From: Collimonas antrihumi
Lineage (GTDB): Bacteria > Pseudomonadota > Gammaproteobacteria > Burkholderiales > Burkholderiaceae_D
DNA: 64,000 nt
Assembly (NCBI RefSeq): GCF_018304965.1
Contig: NZ_JAGQED010000001.1
Coordinates: forward strand, 496,001 to 560,000
Direction: 5' to 3'
Shown: piece after piece, positions 36,760 to 43,993 of the stretch
Numbering within the stretch: position 1 is the first letter of the stretch
Layout of the letters: each line of letters opens with the position of its first letter
Program-made: the position numbers and the translations under genes
Notes under the pieces: generated by a model
What the model was told of the DNA's origin: nothing
The model's input: the letters and a program-made list of their open reading frames with translations, nothing else
The model's database searches: none

Positions 36760-37797
36760 CTAAGTTACACTTTTCAGCGCTGCCGTGGAGCCGCGTATCT
36801 CCAGTTCTCCGGGGAAGGCTAGAAAACGTGGCGGGGTGTTTGCGCCATCGATGCGTTGCACCAAAAACTCCAGCGCTGCCTGGCCGATATCGAACGTAGG
36901 CTGACGAATGCCGGTAATGCCGCTGCCGGCCAACACCGCCCAGTTGGGATCGTCAAAGCCCAATAAGCCGACATCATCCGGCCAGCGCGCGCCTAAGCCT
37001 TGCAAGCCGAGCGCGACATTCAGCAACATGCGGCCGTTGCCGGCAAGAATGGCGCTGCGCTTTTTACTATGCAACGCAGCCTGTAGCGCTAATTGCAATG
37101 CAGCGGCATCAGCTATGTCGACTTCTGAAGTGATTGCGGCGTATTGTTTTCCGGCTTTCCTCACCACTTGGTGGACCGCTTGTTCGCGTTCGCGGCGACT
37201 GCTGACCTGGCCAATCGGCTCGGTAAGAAAGTGAATTGCATGAAATCCCCGGGCAATCAGATGCTGGGTCGCCAGGGTTGCAGCCTGGGTATTGTCAAGT
37301 CCGACCATATCGCATTGCAAGCGATCGGCGCGGCGATCGATGATGACCATTGGCAGCCCAGTGTTGCTGATGGCAGCCAGATCTTCCTCAGGCAGACCGA
37401 TTGGATTGACTACCAAGCCTTCCACGCGATAGTTGACCAGCAAACTCAGATAACGCTTTTCCAATTCAAGCTGGTTATCGGAATTGCAGACCATCAGCAT
37501 GAAGCCTTGTTTTTGACAGGCAGCTTCGACGCCGCGCATGACTTCAACCGAATACGGGTTGCCGATGTCGGCGACTACCATGCCAACCATGCGTGTGCGG
37601 CCGCGTTTGAGTCCGCGCGCCATCTGATTGGGACGAAAGCCCAGCTTGCGGATGGCGTGCTGTATGCGCAGCCGGAGCGCATCGGAGAGACTGTCGAATT
37701 CGCCGTTCAGATAGCGGGATACGCTGGTTTTCCCTACCTTGGCTTCGCGCGCAACATCGTTGATTGTAGGCGTGCGGGTTGGATCGGTGTCGGGCAT
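36760..37797 (-). CDS. ptxS: LacI-family transcriptional regulator PtxS
   Basis: The 345-residue product has an N-terminal LacI helix-turn-helix (TINDVAREAKVGKTSVSRYLNG, hinge around PNQMARGLKRGR) and a periplasmic-binding-like effector domain (VGMVVADIGNPYSVEVMRGVEAAC ... VGLLGFDDPNWAVLAGSGITGIRQP). It sits directly upstream of, and in the same direction as, the kgu genes, with two LacI-type palindromes between them. This is the arrangement of PtxS, the 2-ketogluconate-responsive repressor. ATG 37797 gives the normal family N-terminus; the frame is open to 37845. Confidence 0.9.
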   Translation of the reverse strand: MPDTDPTRTPTINDVAREAKVGKTSVSRYLNGEFDSLSDALRLRIQHAIRKLGFRPNQMARGLKRGRTRMVGMVVADIGNPYSVEVMRGVEAACQKQGFMLMVCNSDNQLELEKRYLSLLVNYRVEGLVVNPIGLPEEDLAAISNTGLPMVIIDRRADRLQCDMVGLDNTQAATLATQHLIARGFHAIHFLTEPIGQVSSRREREQAVHQVVRKAGKQYAAITSEVDIADAAALQLALQAALHSKKRSAILAGNGRMLLNVALGLQGLGARWPDDVGLLGFDDPNWAVLAGSGITGIRQPTFDIGQAALEFLVQRIDGANTPPRFLAFPGELEIRGSTAALKSVT

Positions 37798-37973
37798 GGA
37801 GAGAACCAGGAAAATGTTAGGAATAGGGTAATGTTGCCCACGCATTATTCCATGCTTGTGTTTGCCGTGACCAGAACCTTTTATTACATTGTGCTGGATG
37901 AGTAACGCAAGTCAAGAGACATGCCGGCGCCGATGCCGCGCAATTTTACTTCGATTTTTTGGAGTGATAAATA

Positions 37974-38013
37974 CATCGTCACGCATCGTCACATTTTGTC
38001 GCACATCGTCACG
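37974..38013. repeat. 10-bp tandem repeat carrying the stop codon of the GntR regulator
   Basis: Four 10-bp units follow one another: CATCGTCACG, CATCGTCACA, TTTTGTCGCA (degenerate) and CATCGTCACG. On the reverse strand the intact units read GTGACGATG. The TGA at 38009-38011 is the regulator's stop codon, and copies follow at 37989 and 37979 in other frames. The array ends in the gap upstream of ptxS. Confidence 0.78.
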
Positions 38014-38908
38014 CCTCATCGACTAATTGATATCGCGCGATGCTCAGATGATGGCGCATCAGCGCAGCCGCCCATTCCCGGTTGTCGTTTTCCAGTGCCT
38101 GGATGATTTGCAAGTGCTCCTTGCATGAGTCGAGTTGGCGTGGAGCGTGGTGAACCGCGATATGTTCGCTCAGGCGCCGAAGCTGGTTCTGTTGCTGCAC
38201 CGCCTGCAGCACGAAGCGATTGTTGGAGAAGCGCGCTAGCATTTCGTGAAAAGCGGCATTGAGGGAGAGAAACGCCAGGGTGGAATATTCGGCGGGTGTC
38301 TGCGATAGCAGTTTTTCGTGCGCCAGCCGGCTGTTCTGCAACTGGGCAGCATCGATCTTGAAGGCATTTTCCAACAATCCGCCGCATTCCACCATGATGC
38401 GAAACTTGTAGCTTTCGGTCATCAGCTCGGGCGAACCTATGGCCGGCGAAAAATTCCAGCCCTGGCCGCGGCGTTTCTCTATCAGGCCGTCTGCCGCCAT
38501 GCGCACCAACGTTCCCCGTAACAAACTGCGCGGGACCGAATAGCGCGCCAGGAAATCTGTTTCCGTCATCGTGTCGGGCAGCAGATTATTAGTACGATCG
38601 TCGATCAGCCGCAAATACAAGGTATCGCTGCTAACGCCGTCTACCGCCATCTCCGCCGCTTTTCCCATGCGGGCATTGGTACTGACGAAATAGCCGCTGT
38701 TCACGTGGTATTCCAGCAACTCTTGTGCGGCCACCAGGCGCAATGCCGCTTTGACCGGAGTCCGCGAGACATCAAATTGATTTGCCAAGCCTTCTTCAGT
38801 CAAATGCGTTCCGGCAGGTAATTCACCGGTCGTTATCTGTTGGATCAGCCGATTCGCCAGGTCGAGTTGCAAGGGACTCGGACGGTTGGTTTTTTCTGTT
38901 TTTGTCAT
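38009..38908 (-). CDS. GntR-family regulator with two winged-helix domains and a C-terminal FCD-like domain
   Basis: The 299-residue product starts with a GntR DNA-binding domain (about 10-70: LANRLIQQITTGELPAGTHLTEEGLANQFDVSRTPVKAAL, wing VNSGYFVS). A second region (about 90-160) repeats the same layout (LYLRLIDDRTNNLLPDTMTETDFLARYSVPRSLLRGTL ... GLIEKRRGQGWNFSP), so there appear to be two winged helices. The rest is all-helical and resembles the FCD effector domain (NAAFHEMLARFSNNRFV, then SCKEHLQIIQALENDNREWAAALMRHHL). The ligand is unknown. It is divergent from a porin gene. ATG 38908 is preceded by AAGAGA. Confidence 0.85.
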   Translation of the reverse strand: MTKTEKTNRPSPLQLDLANRLIQQITTGELPAGTHLTEEGLANQFDVSRTPVKAALRLVAAQELLEYHVNSGYFVSTNARMGKAAEMAVDGVSSDTLYLRLIDDRTNNLLPDTMTETDFLARYSVPRSLLRGTLVRMAADGLIEKRRGQGWNFSPAIGSPELMTESYKFRIMVECGGLLENAFKIDAAQLQNSRLAHEKLLSQTPAEYSTLAFLSLNAAFHEMLARFSNNRFVLQAVQQQNQLRRLSEHIAVHHAPRQLDSCKEHLQIIQALENDNREWAAALMRHHLSIARYQLVDEA

Positions 38909-38945
38909 TCTCTTGCCACTGTCAGGTTTACATTTGATTGATGTT

Positions 38946-38963
38946 AAATGATTAATATCATTT
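38946..38963. promoter_or_regulatory. Inverted repeat between the GntR regulator and the porin gene (candidate operator)
   Basis: AAATGATTAATATCATTT has perfect seven-base arms (AAATGAT/ATCATTT) around four bases. It lies 38 bases upstream of the regulator start, in a very AT-rich divergent region of 292 bases. GntR proteins commonly bind short palindromes in their own promoter, so autoregulation is plausible. Binding is inferred. Confidence 0.5.
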
Positions 38964-39200
38964 GAGTAAACTATCGGGCAAATTTGGTCGGGATACTTAG
39001 CAGATAAGACAATTCTTAAAAAGTAGCATTCATTTGATTTTATCAAAAAGTTAATGCAGACTATTTTATAGTTATCTATTTGATAATTAGCATAAATGCA
39101 AAGCATTCACATGACGCGGGTAAAGCCGCGGTGAAGGATAGTGGTGCTCAAAAAAACATATGCGCACGGTGAGTAAACAACAAAGGAGGGACAAATAAAT

Positions 39201-40256
39201 ATGAAGCAAACAATAACCTTGGCGGCGATGGCTGCCACGCTGGCCGGCGGCGCTCATGCGCAGTCGGGCGTCACCGTTTTCGGCGTGATAGATACCGGAA
39301 TCGAAGTAGTCGACAATGCGCCGGACGCCAATGGCAACGCCGCCAGCCTCGCCCACCTCAAATCCGGCAATCTATGGGGTTCGCGCTGGGGTCTGCGGGG
39401 CAGGGAGGATCTGGGTGGCGGCCTTGGCGCCATCTATCATCTGGAAGGCGGGTTCGCCTCCGATACCGGCGCTGCAGGCCAGGGCGGGCGCTTGTTCGGC
39501 CGTAGCGCTTATGCAGGCCTTGGCGGCCAATCCAATCGCGTGACTGTCGGGCGCCAGAATAATAGTTTATATGACGTGATGTATTTCCACGATCCCCTCG
39601 GCATGGCGACCTATTCCACGCTGACACATGATCCGGTGCTGGCCGGACGTGCCGATAACGCTATCAAGTACACGGGACAATTCAAGGAAGTGATGGTGAC
39701 GGGCCTTTACAGCTTCGGTCATGACAGCACCGTGAAAGATGGCGGAGAAATAGCTGGCGCACCTAAAGTCGGGCGCGAGTTGAGCGGCGGGTTGAGATAT
39801 ACGCCTGGCGCGCTGAACTTTGGCCTGGCTTTCGATCAGCGCCACGGCACTTCGCATGCCTCTCAAAATGAAACTGAACAACGCATTGCAGCCGGCATCA
39901 GCTACAGCATGGGGGCGGTCAAGACCTACCTCGGTTATCGCTGGCTGAAATCCGATGCGGCTGACAGCTCCGGCGGTTCCAGCTTTTATTGGGGTGGCTT
40001 GAGCTATCAGGCAACGCCAGCATTTTCATTGACGGGAATGACTGCCTATACCGACACCAGGGGAAGCGATGCCGATCCACTTACTTTCGTGCTATTGGGG
40101 TCTTACGATCTGTCCAAGCGCAGCAGTTTGTATCTGCTGACTTCTTATGCACGCAATGCGGGGGAGTCGAATATGGGTGTCAACGGCATTAGCAACCAAA
40201 TCGTGGCGGGCAACAACCAGACAGGGGTGATAGCGGGGATTCTTCACACATTCTAA
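39201..40256 (+). CDS. Outer-membrane porin (Gram-negative general porin family)
   Basis: The 351-residue product has a signal peptide ending in HAQS and the beta-proteobacterial porin pattern: VTVFGVIDTGIEV as the first strand, RWGLRGREDLGGGLGAIYHLEGGF, a strand-rich body, and a C-terminal strand ending in Phe (GVIAGILHTF). Trimeric porins of this type allow diffusion of small solutes, often anions. AAAGGAGGG precedes the ATG. It is divergent from the GntR regulator, which may control it. Confidence 0.93.
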   Translation: MKQTITLAAMAATLAGGAHAQSGVTVFGVIDTGIEVVDNAPDANGNAASLAHLKSGNLWGSRWGLRGREDLGGGLGAIYHLEGGFASDTGAAGQGGRLFGRSAYAGLGGQSNRVTVGRQNNSLYDVMYFHDPLGMATYSTLTHDPVLAGRADNAIKYTGQFKEVMVTGLYSFGHDSTVKDGGEIAGAPKVGRELSGGLRYTPGALNFGLAFDQRHGTSHASQNETEQRIAAGISYSMGAVKTYLGYRWLKSDAADSSGGSSFYWGGLSYQATPAFSLTGMTAYTDTRGSDADPLTFVLLGSYDLSKRSSLYLLTSYARNAGESNMGVNGISNQIVAGNNQTGVIAGILHTF

Positions 40257-40288
40257 ACCTGCCAACCGCGCCGGACCGGAGCCAGCTA

Positions 40289-40948
40289 CTATCTGGTTCC
40301 ATCCGGCGTCGCCGCCTCATATTCCTTGATGGCTTCAACACTGATATGCAGCGTCACCGCATCGCTGACAAAGGGCACGTAGCGTGCAAGCTTGTAATCG
40401 CTGCGTAAAATCTTGGCGGAGCCGTTAGCGCCGCAAGCCTGTTTGCCGTAAGCGAGCATGAAGCGACAATTGAAATGGCTGATTTCCAGTGTTACCGGAT
40501 GCGTGATGCCCTTGATAGTCAGGTCGCCGTCGACTTGCGTAAGCCGCTTTTCTTCAAAATGCAGGCTGGAGGATTTGAAACTGATCTTCGGGTAGTTGGC
40601 AGCGTCGAAAAAATCGCCGGAGCGCATTATCTGGTTGAAACTGTCGCTGCCGGTACTGACCGATGCCGCATCGATTTCGATGTCGATACTGCCGCTATGC
40701 GTGTCCTGGTCAATTTCAATCGAGCCGGTGGTGGTGTCAAAGCGGCTGCGTTGCTTCGATAAACCCCAATGGTTGTATTCGAAATACGAAAAAGTGTGCT
40801 CTGGATCAATCAGATAACGGTCGGCGGCGAAACATGCGCTGCTATCGAGCACCAGCAATAACAGTAAAGAGCGCAGCAGGGCGCTTTTTTTAGGCAACCG
40901 CTTCTGCAGGGCTGTTTTCTGGCTGTCGCTGGTTTGCATGATGGCCAT
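40289..40948 (-). CDS. YceI family periplasmic protein
   Basis: The 219-residue product has a signal peptide (LLRSLLLLLVLDSSACFA) and a YceI lipocalin-like domain: DRYLIDPEHTFSYFEYNHWG at the start, then FDTTTGSIEID, NQIMRSGDFFDAANYPKISF and DLTIKGITHPVTL. YceI proteins bind isoprenoid or amphiphilic ligands in the periplasm; the ligand here is unknown. Two Cys residues late in the chain (HFNCRFMLAYGKQACGANG) may form a disulfide. Start 40948 or 40939. Confidence 0.9.
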   Translation of the reverse strand: MAIMQTSDSQKTALQKRLPKKSALLRSLLLLLVLDSSACFAADRYLIDPEHTFSYFEYNHWGLSKQRSRFDTTTGSIEIDQDTHSGSIDIEIDAASVSTGSDSFNQIMRSGDFFDAANYPKISFKSSSLHFEEKRLTQVDGDLTIKGITHPVTLEISHFNCRFMLAYGKQACGANGSAKILRSDYKLARYVPFVSDAVTLHISVEAIKEYEAATPDGTR

Positions 40949-41131
40949 GGTGACGTACCGCCTTCGATTTTCGGATCTCTACCAAGTCCTTAACGATACA
41001 GATAGTACATATATTCCGATGCGGAAGCATATAAAATAGTTCTTTCGCAGCAACGCACAAAATCCGTTGTCTGTATTCATCGTCTGTATCCGGGATTAAT
41101 CGTAGCAACTCAAAACGGAGCGTCTTCCATC

Positions 41132-41848
41132 ATGTACGAGCTGTATATCGCCAACAAAAATTATTCATCATGGTCTTTGCGGCCGTGGATCCTGATGCGT
41201 CAACTCGGGTTGACGTTTAACGAACACATTGTGCCTTTTACGGACGGTCCGCCAGGATCCAACTGGGATACGTTCCGCAGTTTTTCACCGACCGGCAAGG
41301 TGCCGGCGTTGATACACGACAGTACTTCGCTGTGGGATTCGCTTGGGATTGTCGAGTATCTGGCCGAACGCCATGACGGCGTCTGGCCGAACGACCCGCA
41401 AGCCAGGGCCTGGGCGCGCTGCGCTGCTGCCGAGATGCATTCCGGCTTTGGCGCCTTGCGGCAGCATTGCACCATGAATTGCGGCATCCGGGTGCGGCTT
41501 GAGCATGTGTCTGAAGCGCTCCAGGGCGACATTGCCCGGCTCGATGAATTGTGGAATGAAGGCCTGGCACGTTTTGGCGGACCTTTCCTGGGCGGGGCAA
41601 ACTTCAGCGCCGTTGATGCGTTTTTTGCACCGGTGGCTTTCCGCGTACAAACCTACGGCCTCAAATTGAGCCCGGCGGCGCAAGCCTATGTGGCGCGATT
41701 GCTGGATTTGCCAGCCATGCGGGAGTGGCTGGCCGATGCGCTGGCGGAAACCTGGCGCGAACCTGGCCATGAAGCTGAAGCCATGGAGGCGGGTACACTG
41801 TTGGAAGATTTGCGTAGCGCGCCATCCCGTAGCGCGCCATCCAAGTGA
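41132..41848 (+). CDS. Glutathione S-transferase family protein
   Basis: The 238-residue product has an N-terminal thioredoxin-like domain (LYIANKNYSSWSLRPWILMRQLGL, with the Ser-Ser-Trp-Ser region that activates glutathione, and the PTGKVPALIHD cis-proline segment followed by SLGIVEYLAE). A C-terminal all-helical domain follows. Pathway and substrate are unknown. The last residues RSAPSRSAPSK come from an exact 15-bp tandem duplication at 41813-41842; a third, degenerate copy lies after the stop at 41857. The duplication lengthens the tail by five residues. Confidence 0.9.
   Translation: MYELYIANKNYSSWSLRPWILMRQLGLTFNEHIVPFTDGPPGSNWDTFRSFSPTGKVPALIHDSTSLWDSLGIVEYLAERHDGVWPNDPQARAWARCAAAEMHSGFGALRQHCTMNCGIRVRLEHVSEALQGDIARLDELWNEGLARFGGPFLGGANFSAVDAFFAPVAFRVQTYGLKLSPAAQAYVARLLDLPAMREWLADALAETWREPGHEAEAMEAGTLLEDLRSAPSRSAPSK
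41813..41842. repeat. 15-bp tandem duplication at the 3' end of the GST gene
   Basis: CGTAGCGCGCCATCC is present twice without change, in frame within the GST coding end, and a diverged copy CGTGTAGCGTGCCAT follows nine bases after the stop codon. Unlike the stop-codon arrays in this window, the exact copies stay within the coding region. Confidence 0.75.
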
Positions 41849-41890
41849 AACGGAAGCGTGTAGCGTGCCATAATATCGGCCATGTTTATC

Positions 41891-42158
41891 AGAACTCATT
41901 TAACCAATATCCGTGAGTGCGAACGCGGCTATTTGGGAGGTAGTGCAAGGCGCGTCGGGCAGCCAAGGGTAGTTCCCTTGGCAAGCGGCGCAACGCAGCA
42001 ATACGCCCAAATAGCCCGTTCCCGAAGGGTTCTTGCCAGGAGAGGCGCTGGCCGCGTTGTGCTCCTTGCCAATAGCATCGCTATTGGACGCGTCGCACGC
42101 CTTGCCAGCGCCTCTCCTGGCAAGAACGCATCTCACGGATATTGGTTAAATGAGTTCT
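41891..42158. mobile_element. 268-bp element with perfect 27-bp terminal inverted repeats and internal hairpins (MITE-like)
   Basis: The ends, 41891-41917 and 42132-42158, are exact inverted copies of 27 bases (outer AGAACTCATTTAACC, inner ATATCCGTGAG). Inside are further exact inverted repeats. GGCTATTTGGG at 41927-41937 pairs with 42006-42016. GCCAAGGG/CCCTTGGC lies at 41962-41982. A 23-bp pair joins 42030-42052 and 42104-42126 (core CCAGGAGAGGCGCTGG). CCAATAGC/GCTATTGG lies at 42069-42087. No protein is encoded and no clear target duplication is seen. The element could be a non-autonomous transposon or a structured RNA gene. The arfB start codon lies inside its right terminal repeat. Confidence 0.7.
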
Positions 42159-42587
42159 AGTAACGATGACAAACTGCTCCGTATCACCGACTCACTCGCC
42201 ATTGCGCTGAGTGAGGTTGAGATAAGCGCCGTCCGCGCCCAGGGCCCGGGCGGCCAGAACGTCAACAAAGTCTCGTCGGCGATACATCTGCGGTTTGACA
42301 TCGGCGCATCGTCGCTATCGGATTTTTACAAGGAAAAGCTGCTGGCGTTGAACGACCAGCGCATTACCAAAGACGGGGTGTTGATCCTCAAGGCGCAACA
42401 ATCACGCAGTCAGGAAAAGAACAAGGGCGAAGCCTTGCTGCGCTTGCAGGAATTATTGTTGAGCGTTACCGTGATTCCCAAGAAGCGGCGGCCAACGGCG
42501 CCTAGCCGGAGCGCAAAATTAAAGCGAGTCGATAGCAAGACCCGGCGCGGCAAAGACAAAGCCATGCGCGGCAAGGTCATTGTCTGA
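42150..42587 (+). CDS. arfB: Alternative ribosome-rescue factor ArfB (YaeJ)
   Basis: ArfB releases ribosomes stalled on mRNAs without a stop codon by hydrolysing peptidyl-tRNA. The 145-residue product has the release-factor motif GGQ at 34-36 in RAQGPGGQNVNKVSSAIHLRFD, the following helix-strand elements, and a basic C-terminal tail (KKRRPTAPSRSAKLKRVDSKTRRGKDK) that enters the empty mRNA channel. The only suitable ATG, 42150, lies within the right terminal inverted repeat of the 268-bp element and has no evident Shine-Dalgarno sequence. The element therefore supplies the 5' leader. Confidence 0.93.
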   Translation: MSSSNDDKLLRITDSLAIALSEVEISAVRAQGPGGQNVNKVSSAIHLRFDIGASSLSDFYKEKLLALNDQRITKDGVLILKAQQSRSQEKNKGEALLRLQELLLSVTVIPKKRRPTAPSRSAKLKRVDSKTRRGKDKAMRGKVIV

Positions 42588-42626
42588 AACAGCCGGCGAT
42601 CCGGATAGGTGTGTCCTACGCCAGGG

Positions 42627-43763
42627 TCACGCAGGGACCAGTCGCAAGCGCGTGATTTCCGACGGCGCGAACAAGCGTTTTGGCGGTCCCCAATAACCGG
42701 TACCGCGGCTGGTATACACCCATAAATTGCGCAAGCGACGCAGGCCGGCCGTATACGGTTGCTGCAATGGCACGAAAAAATTCCAGGGAAAGAATTGACC
42801 GCCGTGCGTATGGCCGGATAGCTGCAGGTCGAAACCGGCGTCGGCCGCGGCCGCGGCCGAGCGCGGTTGATGCGCGAGCAGCAGTTTCAACGCTACGTGC
42901 TGCGGACCGCCGGCCAGTGCTGCATGCGGATCGCTGCGCTGGGCTTCGTCAAAATGATGGGCGCTATAGTCGGTGACGCCGGCCACCAGCAGTGACGTAC
43001 CTTGATGGTCGATGACTACGTGCTGATTCATGAGCACGGTTAATCCGAGTCTGCGCACTTCTGCTACCCATTCCGGCGCATTCGAATAATATTCGTGATT
43101 GCCGGTCACGAAATAAGCGCCGTGACGGGAACGCAGCTTGGCCAGTGGCGCAGTGTGTGCCGCCAGCTGCTGCACGCTGCCGTCGACCAGATCGCCGGTG
43201 ACCGCGATCAAGTCGGGTTCAAGGGTGTTGACCTTGTTGACGATAGCATCCAGATAGTTGCGCTTGATGGTCGGGCCGACATGGATGTCGCTGATCTGCA
43301 CGATGCTGTAGCCGTGCAGGGCAGCGGGCAAGCCGCTGATAGGAACATCGACGTTGACCACCGCAGCCAGGCGGCGTGCATTGAAAAAGCCTATGACGGT
43401 CGTCACGGCGGTCAGCAGCAACACCGCCACCGCGCTCCAGAATGCGAATTGATCTTGGTTCAGCGCGAACCAAGGCGACAGCCACAGGCACAACTCACGC
43501 AACAGAGTTGTCAGCAACAGCGATGAAAATACCCCCATGGCCAGCATGCCGGCCCAAGCCAGGCGATCAGACAGAGGCTGGCGCTGGACGACACGAGCCA
43601 GCAGGGCGGCAGGGATCAGCAAGAACGACAGCAGCAGCCAGCTGCCTAGCAGGATTGACAAGAATGGGATGACCGACAGCACCGGCATCAGGAGCCAACC
43701 GATAAGCGCATGCAATACGCCCAGCAAAAACAGAACAACCATGATGGCAAAGCGCGAGGGCAT
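42627..43763 (-). CDS. Membrane-anchored metallophosphoesterase (YkuE/YaeI-like)
   Basis: The 378-residue product has about four N-terminal membrane helices (residues 1-130). A calcineurin-like phosphoesterase domain follows with QISDIHVGP, VTGDLVDGS, FVTGNHEYYS, LLLAHQPR and LSGHTHGGQFFPW, the complete set of metal ligands. Related proteins act on phospholipids or lipid A-linked phosphates; the substrate is unknown. It is divergent from the PlpD-like gene and converges on arfB. Confidence 0.9.
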   Translation of the reverse strand: MPSRFAIMVVLFLLGVLHALIGWLLMPVLSVIPFLSILLGSWLLLSFLLIPAALLARVVQRQPLSDRLAWAGMLAMGVFSSLLLTTLLRELCLWLSPWFALNQDQFAFWSAVAVLLLTAVTTVIGFFNARRLAAVVNVDVPISGLPAALHGYSIVQISDIHVGPTIKRNYLDAIVNKVNTLEPDLIAVTGDLVDGSVQQLAAHTAPLAKLRSRHGAYFVTGNHEYYSNAPEWVAEVRRLGLTVLMNQHVVIDHQGTSLLVAGVTDYSAHHFDEAQRSDPHAALAGGPQHVALKLLLAHQPRSAAAAADAGFDLQLSGHTHGGQFFPWNFFVPLQQPYTAGLRRLRNLWVYTSRGTGYWGPPKRLFAPSEITRLRLVPA

Positions 43764-43993
43764 GAGGATACCTGTGAGGATAGTGAGTCAAGTAAATGAA
43801 TGAAGCGCCATGAGCTGTCTTGTGGAGGCGCTTTTTACCCATATCAGGGCGCAGATGCCAGCTTCAATAGCCGCGCGCTCACATAAGACATGCAATGGCG
43901 TGTGGTGTATTGAGGAAACTACGGGCTTATTCAAATATAATCAGGTGGTTTTTATTTGACTCTCTTCCAACATCAGGTGCTTTCCCGCAAGTT

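Noticed and set aside
36760-37797. ptxS as a generic sucrose/ribose-type LacI repressor
   Set aside because: The adjacent kguE-K-T-D genes and ACCGGT-centred operators match the PtxS system much better.
41849-42160. Reading frames inside the 268-bp inverted-repeat element as genes
   Set aside because: Frames on both strands are products of the palindromic structure and have no start signals or known features.
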